The notes under the pieces were generated by a model, which saw nothing but the letters and a program-made list of their open reading frames with translations, searched no databases and was not told the DNA's origin. A stretch of DNA of 64,000 nt, taken from NCBI RefSeq assembly GCF_008124765.1, contig NZ_VNHS01000001.1:1-64000 (forward strand). The letters are read 5' to 3'. Position 1 is the first letter of the stretch, and each line of letters opens with the position of its first letter. The translations under genes and the position numbers were made by a program. Positions 10,014-17,438 of the stretch are shown piece by piece. The DNA is from Paenibacillus methanolicus (GTDB taxonomy: Bacteria; Bacillota; Bacilli; Paenibacillales; Paenibacillaceae).

Positions 10014-10931
10014 TTGAAAGATACGAATCCATTCGACGTAGCCATTATCGGCGGCGGACCGGCGGGATTAAGCGGAGCCTTAGTGCTCGGGAGGGCTAGA
10101 AGAAGCGTCGTCATCATCGACGAAGGGAAAGCGCGTAACCGGGTCACGCGCGAAACGCACGGTTTCTTGACGCGGGACGGCAGTAGTCCGGGCGAGTTCA
10201 GAGCCGCTGCAGCCGAGCAAATGCGGCGTTATCCGTCCGTCTCATTCGTACAGGACGCGGCTGCGGAAATAAGTGGCGCCGATGGGGCTTTCCGGATCGT
10301 AACCTCCGGCGGCGACGCGTATGAAGCGAAGAAGCTATTGTTCGCCGCGGGCAAAAAAGACCGGCCGCTGGACATCGAAGGGTTGGCCGACGTGTATGGC
10401 ATAAGCGCGTTCGTCTGTCCTTATTGCGACGGCTGGGAGCTTCGGGATCAGCCGCTTGCGGTCATTACGAGCGGGGAAGGCGCGATGCATATGGCGAAGA
10501 CGCTGGCGGGCTGGACGTCAAGTTACGCCATTTGCACGAATGGACCGGATGGATTGACGGACGAGCAGCGCGAAGCGTTGGCCAAGCGCAATATCCCCTT
10601 GTACGACGCGCCGATCGAACGGATCGAATCGAAGGAGGGGATGGTGGAGCAGATCGTGCTTCGGGATGGACGGCGCGTCGCTTGTACCGGCATTTTCTTC
10701 GCGCCGACGCTCGTCGCCGGATCGGACCTCCCGCAATCGCTGGGGTGTGAAATGACGGAAGCCGGCAGCCTCGTCATTAACGACTTCGGCGGAACGAACG
10801 TGCCGGGCGTATTCGGCGCCGGAGACGCGGCTACGATCAAGTATCAAGCCATAATGGCGGCCGCGATGGGATCGATGGCGGCGGTCGGCATTAATATGGA
10901 GCTGCTCCAGGAAACGTGGGACAACGCGTAA
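10014..10931 (+). CDS. Thioredoxin-reductase-like NAD(P)/FAD oxidoreductase
   Basis: About 305 residues with the two-domain fold of thioredoxin reductase-like flavoproteins. The FAD Rossmann motif IGGGPAG is at residues 12-18, the redox pair CPYC at 135-138 is followed by DGWE, and the FAD-closing motif GVFGAGDA sits near the C terminus. The middle NADPH domain lacks the classic G-x-G-x-x-A/G signature (ITSGEGAMHMA takes its place), so the reductant or even the reaction may differ from true TrxB. The TTG at 10014 is chosen because similarity starts there (LKDTNPFDVAIIGG) and GGATGGGA lies just upstream; the frame is open about 90 bases further. It is a single gene convergent with the GbsR-type regulator. 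Confidence 0.78.
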   Translation: MKDTNPFDVAIIGGGPAGLSGALVLGRARRSVVIIDEGKARNRVTRETHGFLTRDGSSPGEFRAAAAEQMRRYPSVSFVQDAAAEISGADGAFRIVTSGGDAYEAKKLLFAAGKKDRPLDIEGLADVYGISAFVCPYCDGWELRDQPLAVITSGEGAMHMAKTLAGWTSSYAICTNGPDGLTDEQREALAKRNIPLYDAPIERIESKEGMVEQIVLRDGRRVACTGIFFAPTLVAGSDLPQSLGCEMTEAGSLVINDFGGTNVPGVFGAGDAATIKYQAIMAAAMGSMAAVGINMELLQETWDNA

Positions 10932-11078
10932 CCATTGGGGGCCAGCGCAGGAATAACCGGACGTTGCGGGCCAGTCGGGGCAGCCTCGGCATGGCATCGC
11001 GTCCGGTTCTTGGTTGAAATACAAGCGATGAAACGCGAACCCCCGCTAAAAGACGGCGTCAGCCGTTTCGACTTGCCC

Positions 11079-11636
11079 TCACGGGGAGTTGCCATGATCC
11101 GGGTGTTCGCCGAATAGCTCGCCGGCTTCCAACCGATCGACGAAACGTTGGAGCCATTCATAGTACCGAATGCCGTGCCGAAGCTTGTGCAGATCGGCCA
11201 AGCAGCGCTCGCGTTCTTCGGCCGGCGTCGTCTCGGATAAGACGAGCTCCGAAAGCTCGGGCAGCACTTCGTTGATCGCGCCTGTCATGACGTCGATCTC
11301 CCGCTGCAGTTTCATCGTGAAGAAGCTGCGGAACGCCTGGAAGAAATCGGTCTCCGCGACATATTGGTCTTTGCGGTCGATCTTCTCCTCCAGCTTGGTC
11401 ACCATCTTCGATTCGAGCAGCGAGCGGATGGCATAGCTCATATTGCTCTTGCTCATGTTCATGTGGCCCATCATATCTTCCAGCGTGAACGGCTTGTCCT
11501 CGAAAAACATAATGCCGTACAGCTGGCCGAACGAATAATTCGCGCCGTACAAATCCATCGTCTGGGCGATGGCGTCGATGACCGTCCCTCGCAGCTGCTC
11601 GCGAGGCGTATCTTTCTCCCCGGTTTCTCTCTTCAT
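11079..11636 (-). CDS. GbsR-family (MarR-like) transcriptional regulator
   Basis: A 185-residue winged-helix regulator of the GbsR/OpcR group, which in Bacillus controls choline uptake and glycine-betaine synthesis. The family hallmark sequence is clear: YGANYSFGQLYGIMFF followed by the recognition helix region MSKSNMSYAIRSL (about residues 29-72), then a basic wing. The start has AGGAGA eight bases upstream. It is divergent from the HAD and SMR genes. The shared 170-base space holds a GTACA-N8-TGTAC palindrome, suggesting autoregulation and control of the divergent pair. Given the family ligand (choline) and the neighbouring quaternary-ammonium exporter, it may sense a quaternary ammonium compound; that is inference. 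Confidence 0.88.
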   Translation of the reverse strand: MKRETGEKDTPREQLRGTVIDAIAQTMDLYGANYSFGQLYGIMFFEDKPFTLEDMMGHMNMSKSNMSYAIRSLLESKMVTKLEEKIDRKDQYVAETDFFQAFRSFFTMKLQREIDVMTGAINEVLPELSELVLSETTPAEERERCLADLHKLRHGIRYYEWLQRFVDRLEAGELFGEHPDHGNSP

Positions 11637-11687
11637 GGCGAAGTCTCCTGTTCCGATGTCGTGCTATCTTCTTCTTATGAGATAATT

Positions 11688-11705
11688 GTACATGAAAATT
11701 TGTAC
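11688..11705. promoter_or_regulatory. Palindrome GTACA-N8-TGTAC, candidate GbsR-type operator
   Basis: A perfect five-base dyad with an AT-rich centre in the divergent promoter region, about 50 bases from the regulator's start codon. Its position next to the likely -10 of the regulator gene fits autoregulation. No binding data can be read from the sequence. Confidence 0.5.
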
Positions 11706-11731
11706 GTGTTCGAGAAGTTCGCGAATTTATC

Positions 11732-11759
11732 TTGATAATTTCATTGGATTCAATAATAA
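11732..11759 (+). promoter_or_regulatory. Sigma-A-type promoter for the HAD-SMR operon
   Basis: TTGATA at 11732-11737 and TAATAA at 11754-11759 with a 16-base spacer, about 45 bases ahead of the ATG at 11804. It lies 27 bases from the GTACA palindrome. Confidence 0.5.
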
Positions 11760-11803
11760 TTGAACGGTAGAAGGCGAATTGGAAGTCTAAGGGAGAGCTG
11801 CGG

Positions 11804-12622
11804 ATGGGCATGATCGCCGTAAACGGGAAAACGTACGCGGTAGAGGGTTTGTTATTCGATAAAGACGGCACGATTCTGGATTTCGTGTCGATGTGGGGAC
11901 CTTGGTGCGAATGGCTGCTGCAAGGGTATATCGGCCGGCTCGAGCGGTTGGCGCCGGGAAGCGTCTCGTCGCTCGGCTTGACGCCTGCGTTCCTGCCTCG
12001 ATTGCTCGGCACCGTGCATCAAGCGGACGGTCGAATCGTCGATTACGACCGGAATGGCCCGCTCGCGATGGGAACGCTGCCGGAGCTGTTCGGCATCCTG
12101 TCTTGGCATGCGTACCAAGCCGGACTGTCTTGGGCGGAGGCGAAGGAGCTCGTCGAGGCTTGCCGCCAGGAGGCGGAGAGCCAGCTGGCGAAGGCGAAGC
12201 CGATCAAGGCGCTGCCGGGACTTCTGCCGCTGCTCGAGGCGGCGAAGGCTGCGGGCATCCCAATGGCCGTCGTAACAGCGGACGACACCGAACCCGCCGA
12301 GCGGCATCTCGCTTGGATGGGCATCCGGCATTATTTCGAGACCGTCGTCGGGAACGATCTGGCGGAGCGCGGCAAACCGTTCCCCGATTTGATGGAGCTG
12401 GCTTGCCGTCGGCTCGGCGTCGGGTGCGGGAGCGTCGCGATGATCGGGGACACGAACGCCGACATGCGCATGGGTCGCGCGGCGGGCGCGGCCGTCACGA
12501 TCGGCATCGCGCCGACGGACGAAGCCGGCGTCTCGGATGTCACAGCCGGCCTGACGGATGCCGATCACGTGATCGCGGGTTATGCCGAAATCAGCATTCG
12601 GGGAGCAAGCGATGAAAGCTGA
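11804..12622 (+). CDS. HAD-superfamily hydrolase, phosphoglycolate-phosphatase-like
   Basis: A 272-residue haloacid dehalogenase-type phosphatase. Motif I is LFDKDGTI (nucleophile D19, acid D21), motif II lies in VVTADD, and motif IV is MIGDTNADM. A helical cap lies between motifs I and II (about residues 35-140), as in phosphoglycolate phosphatases. The ribosome site is GGGAGA. The SMR exporter gene starts 11 bases before this stop, so the two are translationally coupled. The pairing with an exporter and a GbsR-type regulator is unusual for a phosphoglycolate phosphatase. It might dephosphorylate a compound such as a phosphorylated amine before export, but nothing in the sequence proves the substrate. 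Confidence 0.8.
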   Translation: MGMIAVNGKTYAVEGLLFDKDGTILDFVSMWGPWCEWLLQGYIGRLERLAPGSVSSLGLTPAFLPRLLGTVHQADGRIVDYDRNGPLAMGTLPELFGILSWHAYQAGLSWAEAKELVEACRQEAESQLAKAKPIKALPGLLPLLEAAKAAGIPMAVVTADDTEPAERHLAWMGIRHYFETVVGNDLAERGKPFPDLMELACRRLGVGCGSVAMIGDTNADMRMGRAAGAAVTIGIAPTDEAGVSDVTAGLTDADHVIAGYAEISIRGASDES

Positions 12623-12953
12623 TGCCGCATGGGGCTGGATGTATTTGGCGCTGGCCATCGGGCTCGAGCTGTCGGGGACGGTCGCGATGAAATATTCCGC
12701 CGGCTTCTCTCGTCTGTGGCCATCCGTGCTCATGTTCGCGTTCTATGGCGCCAGCTTCACGTGTCTGAACTTCGCGCTGAAGACGATCAACGTCAGCATC
12801 GCCTATGCGATTTGGTCCGGCGTCGGGATCGTGCTGATTACGCTTGCGGGCTTCGTCTTGTTCAAGCAACCGCTGCCATGGACATCGATGATCTGGGTCG
12901 GCGTCATCGTCGCCGGCATCGTCGGGCTGAACATGAGCGCAGGCGGACATTAA
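12612..12953 (+). CDS. Small multidrug resistance (SMR, EmrE/Qac-type) exporter
   Basis: A 113-residue protein with four membrane helices. The essential proton- and substrate-coupling glutamate is E19 in GLELSGTVAMKYS, and the helix-3 signature AYAIWSGVGIVLI is that of the Qac/EmrE subtype rather than the guanidinium (Gdx) subtype. SMR proteins work as antiparallel dimers exchanging protons for cationic drugs. The single gene suggests a homodimer. The start lies inside the HAD gene (11-base overlap, GGGAGCAAGCG before ATG). Regulation by the divergent GbsR-family protein would link export of quaternary ammonium compounds to a sensor from a family known to bind choline. Confidence 0.9.
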   Translation: MKADAAWGWMYLALAIGLELSGTVAMKYSAGFSRLWPSVLMFAFYGASFTCLNFALKTINVSIAYAIWSGVGIVLITLAGFVLFKQPLPWTSMIWVGVIVAGIVGLNMSAGGH

Positions 12954-12965
12954 AGGGAGAGGTGG

Positions 12966-13850
12966 ATGAACATGCAGCAGAACGGAAGACGGGCTTGTTT
13001 CCAAGTGATAACCGACACCCATGTGACAATGGATGCGCAGCATGTCCATAACCGGAATTTCGAACGGGCGCTGCTCGATATCGCCGCGCTCGAGCCGGAC
13101 AGCATGGGCATTATGCATGTCGGCGACATTACGGATCATGGCTGGGAAGAAGAATACGTCGAGATGGCGCGGATTTGGGAGCAGTGCCGCGAGCGGGGGC
13201 TAACCGTCCCGATTCGCTTCGCGCATGGGAATCATGATCTATTCGGCGGCGAAACGGTGGCGCAGCTCGAACGGTTTCAACGTTTTACGGCGATGCCTGG
13301 GCCTTATCATGCACACGAAGTTGACGGGTACCTATTCTTGTTCCTCGGATCGGAGCAGGCGGAGCCGGAACGGAAGGATTTCGCCTATCTATCGGTCGAG
13401 CAGCTAAACTGGTTGGAGCAGCGGCTGAAGAGCGCGGAAGCGGGGAAGCCGGTTTTCGTCTTCCTGCATCAGCCGCTCATGAACACCGTATCCGGCTCGC
13501 TCGAAGCGCAAGGGTGGCACGGCGTCATTCAAGACGAGGAACTGCATGCGATCGTTAGGCGTTACCCGCAGGTCATTCTGTTCAGCGGGCATACGCACTG
13601 GGAACTGGGTGCGCCGCATGCGCTGCATGGCGGGGATGGCCATTCGCCTGCCATGTTGAACGCCGCATCGGTCGGATATTTGTGGACGGACGAGGATGAG
13701 CATAAATCGGGCAGCCAAGGTTTTTTCGTGGATATTTACGAGGATCGCGTCATCGTGAAGGGTCGGGATTTTGAAGGCGGCCGTTGGGTGGAAAGCGCGG
13801 TAATCGAGCTCGGGCGCGGCGTGCAGGAAACCGGAGGAACGCGTAGCTAG
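12966..13850 (+). CDS. Calcineurin-like metallophosphoesterase
   Basis: A 294-residue phosphoesterase with the complete metal-ligand set: DTH (D17, H19), VGDITDHG, GNHD, LHQ and GHTHWE. This arrangement belongs to the cytoplasmic/peripheral Icc-like class acting on phosphodiesters. There is no signal peptide. The gene begins 12 bases after the SMR stop behind GGGAGAGG and so may be the last gene of that operon; a second ATG at 12972 is equally well placed. A clear terminator follows. The true substrate cannot be read. Confidence 0.85.
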   Translation: MNMQQNGRRACFQVITDTHVTMDAQHVHNRNFERALLDIAALEPDSMGIMHVGDITDHGWEEEYVEMARIWEQCRERGLTVPIRFAHGNHDLFGGETVAQLERFQRFTAMPGPYHAHEVDGYLFLFLGSEQAEPERKDFAYLSVEQLNWLEQRLKSAEAGKPVFVFLHQPLMNTVSGSLEAQGWHGVIQDEELHAIVRRYPQVILFSGHTHWELGAPHALHGGDGHSPAMLNAASVGYLWTDEDEHKSGSQGFFVDIYEDRVIVKGRDFEGGRWVESAVIELGRGVQETGGTRS

Positions 13851-13871
13851 CAAAAGCAGGAACAGAGTGAG

Positions 13872-13919
13872 AAAGCAGGCTTCTGGCGCCGGGTATTCCG
13901 CCATGAGGCCTGCTTTTTC
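13872..13919 (+). terminator. Rho-independent terminator after the phosphoesterase gene
   Basis: AAAGCAGGC at 13872-13880 pairs with GCCTGCTTT at 13908-13916 and runs into T residues. Confidence 0.8.
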
Positions 13920-14188
13920 GTTTGGAGAAGGTGTGTCAAAATTGGTATATTTTAGGATTCGCGATCCCGCAACGTGAGCGTGAGCATCGTCGATCGGGAT
14001 AAGCTTCTATCTTCTATCATAATTCGTGGAGGGCGTTTGCCATTATGTGAATGGAAAACTATCGCGGCAGAAGTAGACAAGCAATCAACGGCCAATCAAC
14101 CATCGGCTCATTCGAGCGGAGGCGACGTCTCCGCAGACGAAGCCGGCGCGGCCGCAAGCGGAAGCGAGAGCCGGCTTCGGACGCGACC

Positions 14189-14278
14189 GGCGGCTTTCGG
14201 ATTGAGTGGGTGCAACCGGTGGATATGTTCCCTCAGACGAGTCATGTGGAGTGCGTTACACTGCTGGTGAAGAGATAG
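14189..14278 (+). pseudogene. C-terminal remnant of an RlmD-type 23S rRNA m5U methyltransferase
   Basis: Thirty codons reading IEWVQPVDMFPQTSHVEC and a short tail match the invariant C terminus of RlmD/RumA-type methyltransferases (the DMFP-x-T-x-HVE signature). Upstream in this frame the sequence turns into Arg-rich non-protein. In the +1 frame there is a Ser/Gly/Ala-rich linker-like stretch (about 14070-14150), so a frameshift plus loss of the rest of the gene is likely. The catalytic SAM-binding domain and FeS cysteines are absent. It marks an old deletion or rearrangement end point next to the phosphoesterase gene. Confidence 0.7.
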
Positions 14279-14341
14279 GCAATGTTGAATTTTTGCTGGG
14301 TTTCGAAGCTAACTGGATTAGTATAACTATTCAAAGGGCTG

Positions 14342-14459
14342 TTCCTTAGCTGAGTTTACCGCACGTGTAGAGGCATCGCCGGTAAAATAAACAGCCTCAG
14401 TCTTGGACATTAAGGAGTCCATTGCTGGAGCTGTTTTTGTTATCGGAACAGCTAAGGAA
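14342..14459. repeat. 118-bp segment bounded by 11-bp inverted repeats
   Basis: TTCCTTAGCTG at 14342-14352 and its exact complement CAGCTAAGGAA at 14449-14459 face each other. The interior holds a further hairpin arm pair, AGCTGTT/AACAGCT. There is no reading frame inside. It may be a small non-autonomous element, a transposon scar, or a folded untranslated region for the convergent gene whose stop lies at 14463. No target duplication is evident. Confidence 0.4.
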
Positions 14460-14462
14460 TGC

Positions 14463-15380
14463 TTAAATCGTCGTGTCCTTCGGTAAATCGATCTTTATGA
14501 TCAGACCTTCCAGCTCATCAGCCATGAACTTCTCCAACCCTTCGGAGGCGAGCGTTTGTTTGATCGTGAACTTCTGATTTTGGTCCAACATATCGAACGT
14601 CATCTCTTCGCGCTTCTCGACCTGGATAACATGGTATCCGTATTCCGTCTTTACCGGATCTCCGATCTGACCAATCTCTTGCTTGTTGACTGCATCCTTG
14701 AAGTTCTTTATGTAGTTGCCTACCGTTTGTCTTCTATAGAGCCCTCCGCTATTGCTGGAGGCAATATCGTCGGAATATTCCTTTGCAAGCACAGACCAAT
14801 CGCCGCCTGCATCAAGCTTCATCTTCACTTCCTGCGCACGCTTGAACGCTTCTTCCATGGAATCGAGTTCTTCACCGCTCGACTTGTCTATTGTGCTGAT
14901 TAGAATATGCCGCACTGTAACCATGTTGAAATCCGCTGAAGTTTCTTCGAATCTCATTTTCGCAGCATCATCCGAAATCTTGTTTAACTCCGCGTCTGTT
15001 ACCGTTGTGATCAGACGGTAGAAATACTTGATATCCGAATCGGATAGCGCTGCCTCCTCAATCTGCATTTTAAGCGTTGGGTCGGACTCAATTGCTCTCT
15101 TTAAATGCTCGACGAACATGTTCATTTGCGCATCGACTTTCTTTATTGCTTCATCCGATATCTCACCTAGGAGGGAATACAACACTTTATGCCCGATATA
15201 TTGTTTGAGGGTCATTTTTTTGTATGGCGACGTATCCAGCGTGTTCGCGTAATCCGGGTTCATCAGGCCAACAAATGCCATATATTTCAAGAACTCGTGT
15301 TCCGTTACCGTTCCATCCTTGTAAGTGGCAATAACATTGCCACTTCCTGCACTCGGCACCGGCGTATTCCTCTGCGACAT
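14463..15380 (-). CDS. Parvulin-type (PrsA-like) peptidyl-prolyl isomerase without signal peptide
   Basis: A 305-residue protein with the PrsA arrangement: an N-terminal helical region that begins VIATYKDGTVTEHEFLKYM, a PpiC/parvulin domain (about residues 160-255, with VRHILIST, GGDWSVLAKEYSDD, GGLY and YGYHVIQV), and a helical C-terminal tail. PrsA normally is a lipoprotein folding exported proteins outside the membrane. Here the first residues are MSQRNTPVPSAGSG, directly before the mature-type sequence, with no hydrophobic segment or lipobox. The upstream in-frame region adds none. Either the signal peptide was lost in a rearrangement, or the protein works in the cytoplasm. The DNA around it is visibly more AT-rich than its neighbours. 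Confidence 0.75.
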   Translation of the reverse strand: MSQRNTPVPSAGSGNVIATYKDGTVTEHEFLKYMAFVGLMNPDYANTLDTSPYKKMTLKQYIGHKVLYSLLGEISDEAIKKVDAQMNMFVEHLKRAIESDPTLKMQIEEAALSDSDIKYFYRLITTVTDAELNKISDDAAKMRFEETSADFNMVTVRHILISTIDKSSGEELDSMEEAFKRAQEVKMKLDAGGDWSVLAKEYSDDIASSNSGGLYRRQTVGNYIKNFKDAVNKQEIGQIGDPVKTEYGYHVIQVEKREEMTFDMLDQNQKFTIKQTLASEGLEKFMADELEGLIIKIDLPKDTTI

Positions 15381-15688
15381 CTCGTTGTTTCAACTCCTTA
15401 CTCATGAAAGACATATAAAGTTACGCTTAATACCTTAAGAATCAATAGGAAATGGGATCGGCTCACCATCATTATAATGGAGCTGAAACTTGCTGTCTAA
15501 ACGATTTCGCGCCAACTCGAGCCATGGTCTGGTTATTCGGATTAAACGAATGGAGAAGAGAATTGGAAGGGATTGCGTCTTATGATCAATGAGTTTTGGG
15601 CGGGGAAGACTCCGCCTTGTAGCCTTGGTTCACCCAATAAAAGCGCTTGCAGATTGAGAAAAGGCGTGATATAACAATATTAAGAAAA

Positions 15689-15700
15689 CTAAACGTTTAA
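15689..15700. promoter_or_regulatory. LacI-type operator candidate CTAAACGTTTAA
   Basis: Core palindrome TAAACGTTTA with a central CG, the architecture of LacI-family sites. It lies 185 bases upstream of the larger palindrome before the same transporter gene, so repression by looping is possible. Confidence 0.55.
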
Positions 15701-15873
15701 ATTTGGTAGGTGCTCAGTCCCTCGCCTAAAGATCGAGGCTGGCTTCGGCTCTATTTCCTTACTTGAGTAGACGAAAATCTTCACGCTTATGAAGGTAATT
15801 CGTCTATTATTCTCGTGTATTCTCGTACATAATGCCTGAAGCCATGCGATCGATTAGAATGTCTCCATTTTTT

Positions 15874-15907
15874 TATCCCAAAATCTAAACGTTTAGATTT
15901 TGGGATA
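15874..15907. promoter_or_regulatory. 34-bp perfect palindrome, strong LacI-type operator candidate
   Basis: Seventeen bases (TATCCCAAAATCTAAAC) are followed directly by their exact reverse complement, centred on C15890/G15891. The core CTAAACGTTTAG recurs ahead of the LacI gene and the cytoplasmic DUF5695 gene; AAACGTTTAGATTTTG is shared base for base with the site at 26577. It ends 67 bases before the solute-binding-protein start. The regulator at 25228 is the obvious candidate. Confidence 0.75.
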
Positions 15908-15974
15908 TTGCCTTTTGGCTTTTATCCCGATGGGATTGAAGCATAGATGAACATTTGAATGAGGGGGAAGTAGA

Positions 15975-17342
15975 ATGCGCAATAAATCGGTACCCATGGC
16001 CTTATCCGCTGTTTTATTAATGTTAACGCTTGCGGGTTGCGGTAACTCGAACGGCAATAACAATGCCGGCAAGGAGGAGAACGCGCAAGGACAAACTACG
16101 ACGAACACCGGCACGAATCAGACCGGAACGTCGAGCACGGCCGAACCGGTCAAACTCACGCTGTGGACCTTTGTTGAACAGCATCAGAAGTTTTACGAGT
16201 CTATGGCCGAAATGTGGAATCAGAAGCATCCGGAAGAGCCGATCGAGCTGGAAGCGACCACGATTCCTTATGACGATATGCATACGAAGCTGCTGCTCGC
16301 GCTGCAATCCGGAAGCGGGGCGCCGGATTTGGCGGACGTGGAGCAAAGCAAGTTCCCCAACTTTGTCAAAGGCAAACCTCAGCTTGTCGAGTTGAACGAC
16401 ATTATCGAGCCTGAACTCCCCAACATCGTAAAGTCTCGGGTGGATATTTATAGCAGCGACGACAAGTATTACGGCATTGATTTTCACGTCGGCGCGACCG
16501 TCATGTACTACAACAAGGAAATCTTGGACCAAGCCGGCGTGAATCCGGATGATATTAAGCTCTGGTCCGACGTGGAGAAGTACGGCAAGCAGGTATTGGA
16601 GAAAACCGGCAAGCCGTTCATTACCTTCGAAGGCAACGGGAACTGGTCCTGGTGGCCGGCGATCAGCCAGCGCAACTCCGATCAGGTGGACCAAGACGGG
16701 AATCCAACGGTTGACGCGCAGGTGAACATCGACACGATGAACTTCTTCCAGAAGCTCGTCCAAGAAAAGATCGCGGCGGTCGCGCCAGGCGTCGGTCACG
16801 ATACGGAGGAATACAAAGGCTTCATGAACAACGGCGGGGCGGCGTCGGTCTTCATGCCATTCTGGTTCATGGGCCGCTTCACGGACGAAATGCCGGATTT
16901 GAAAGGAAAAATGATCATCCGTCCGATGCCGGCTTGGGAAGAAGGCGGCTTCCGCTCCGCAGGCATGGGGGGAACGGCCACGACGATTACGAACCAATCC
17001 AAGCACATCGATCTGGCCAAGAAGTTTACGGCGTTCGCCAAGCTTTCGAAGGAAGGCAATATTGAAATTTGGAAGCAGCTCGGGTTCGATCCAATCCGGA
17101 CCGAGGTTTGGTCGGATCCGGCGATGAAAGAAGCCAATAAGTTCACGGCCTACTTCGGCGACGATATTTTCGACACGCTGCTTGAGGTCAAAGACGAAAT
17201 CAACCCGGTGAACATCCGCGAGATCTCGCCGAAAGTATTCGATGTCGTCCGTAACGACGCGATACCGCAAATCTTCCAGCAAATGAAAGATCCTTCGACG
17301 GTTCTGAAAGAATCGCAAGAAAAGCTGGTCCAGCAAAAATAG
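15975..17342 (+). CDS. Sugar ABC transporter solute-binding lipoprotein (family 1)
   Basis: A 455-residue extracellular binding protein. The lipoprotein signal ends in the lipobox LTLAGC, with C22 as the lipidated residue, followed by a Asn/Gly/Thr-rich linker (about 23-55). The mature fold is that of CUT1 carbohydrate-binding proteins, with KLTLWTFVEQH at its start and a Trp-rich GNWSWWP segment (about residue 220) of the kind that stacks on sugars. The ribosome site is GAGGGGGAAG. It is the first gene of an operon with two permeases; no ATPase gene is present, so a shared MsmX-type ATPase encoded elsewhere is expected. Control by the LacI-type palindromes upstream is likely. The ligand is probably an oligosaccharide produced by the adjacent DUF5695 enzyme. 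Confidence 0.9.
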   Translation: MRNKSVPMALSAVLLMLTLAGCGNSNGNNNAGKEENAQGQTTTNTGTNQTGTSSTAEPVKLTLWTFVEQHQKFYESMAEMWNQKHPEEPIELEATTIPYDDMHTKLLLALQSGSGAPDLADVEQSKFPNFVKGKPQLVELNDIIEPELPNIVKSRVDIYSSDDKYYGIDFHVGATVMYYNKEILDQAGVNPDDIKLWSDVEKYGKQVLEKTGKPFITFEGNGNWSWWPAISQRNSDQVDQDGNPTVDAQVNIDTMNFFQKLVQEKIAAVAPGVGHDTEEYKGFMNNGGAASVFMPFWFMGRFTDEMPDLKGKMIIRPMPAWEEGGFRSAGMGGTATTITNQSKHIDLAKKFTAFAKLSKEGNIEIWKQLGFDPIRTEVWSDPAMKEANKFTAYFGDDIFDTLLEVKDEINPVNIREISPKVFDVVRNDAIPQIFQQMKDPSTVLKESQEKLVQQK

Positions 17343-17359
17343 CGGCGACGTTATTATCG

Positions 17360-17390
17360 CCGTGCAGCGCATGTCGCGATGCCTGCACGG
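17360..17390 (+). promoter_or_regulatory. Intercistronic hairpin between binding protein and permease genes
   Basis: CCGTGCAG and CTGCACGG enclose an inner GCAT/ATGC stem. There is no T run, so it more likely stabilises the upstream message or limits read-through, which would give more binding protein than permease. Confidence 0.55.
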
Positions 17391-17438
17391 CCGTCTAAAA
17401 TTAGAGAAAATGAAGTCCTATGGAAGGAGGAGAGCATC

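Larger units (their letters stand above)
15381..15974. other. 594-bp control region between the foldase-like gene and the sugar transporter
   Basis: No gene is supported here. It contains two LacI-type palindromes (listed separately) and a strong hairpin at 15768-15806 with arms TAGACGAA and TTCGTCTA. A small hairpin CCTCG/CGAGG lies at about 15719-15737. The hairpins could end read-through or form the leader of the transporter transcript. The ribosome site GAGGGGGAAG of the binding-protein gene is at 15960-15969. Confidence 0.6.

Noticed and set aside
13974..14270. Plus-strand frame of 98 codons with a Ser/Gly/Ala-rich centre
   Set aside because: It has no ribosome site and ends in a frame different from the recognisable RlmD tail; better read as debris of that gene.
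15187..15414. Possible N-terminal extension of the foldase-like gene in another frame (SD AAGGAG inside)
   Set aside because: It gives neither a hydrophobic signal nor a lipobox, and its frame differs from that of the foldase.
16023..17372. Long minus-strand frame opposite the first binding-protein gene
   Set aside because: The plus strand encodes an obvious lipoprotein; the antisense product shows no family traits and is rich in Arg and His.
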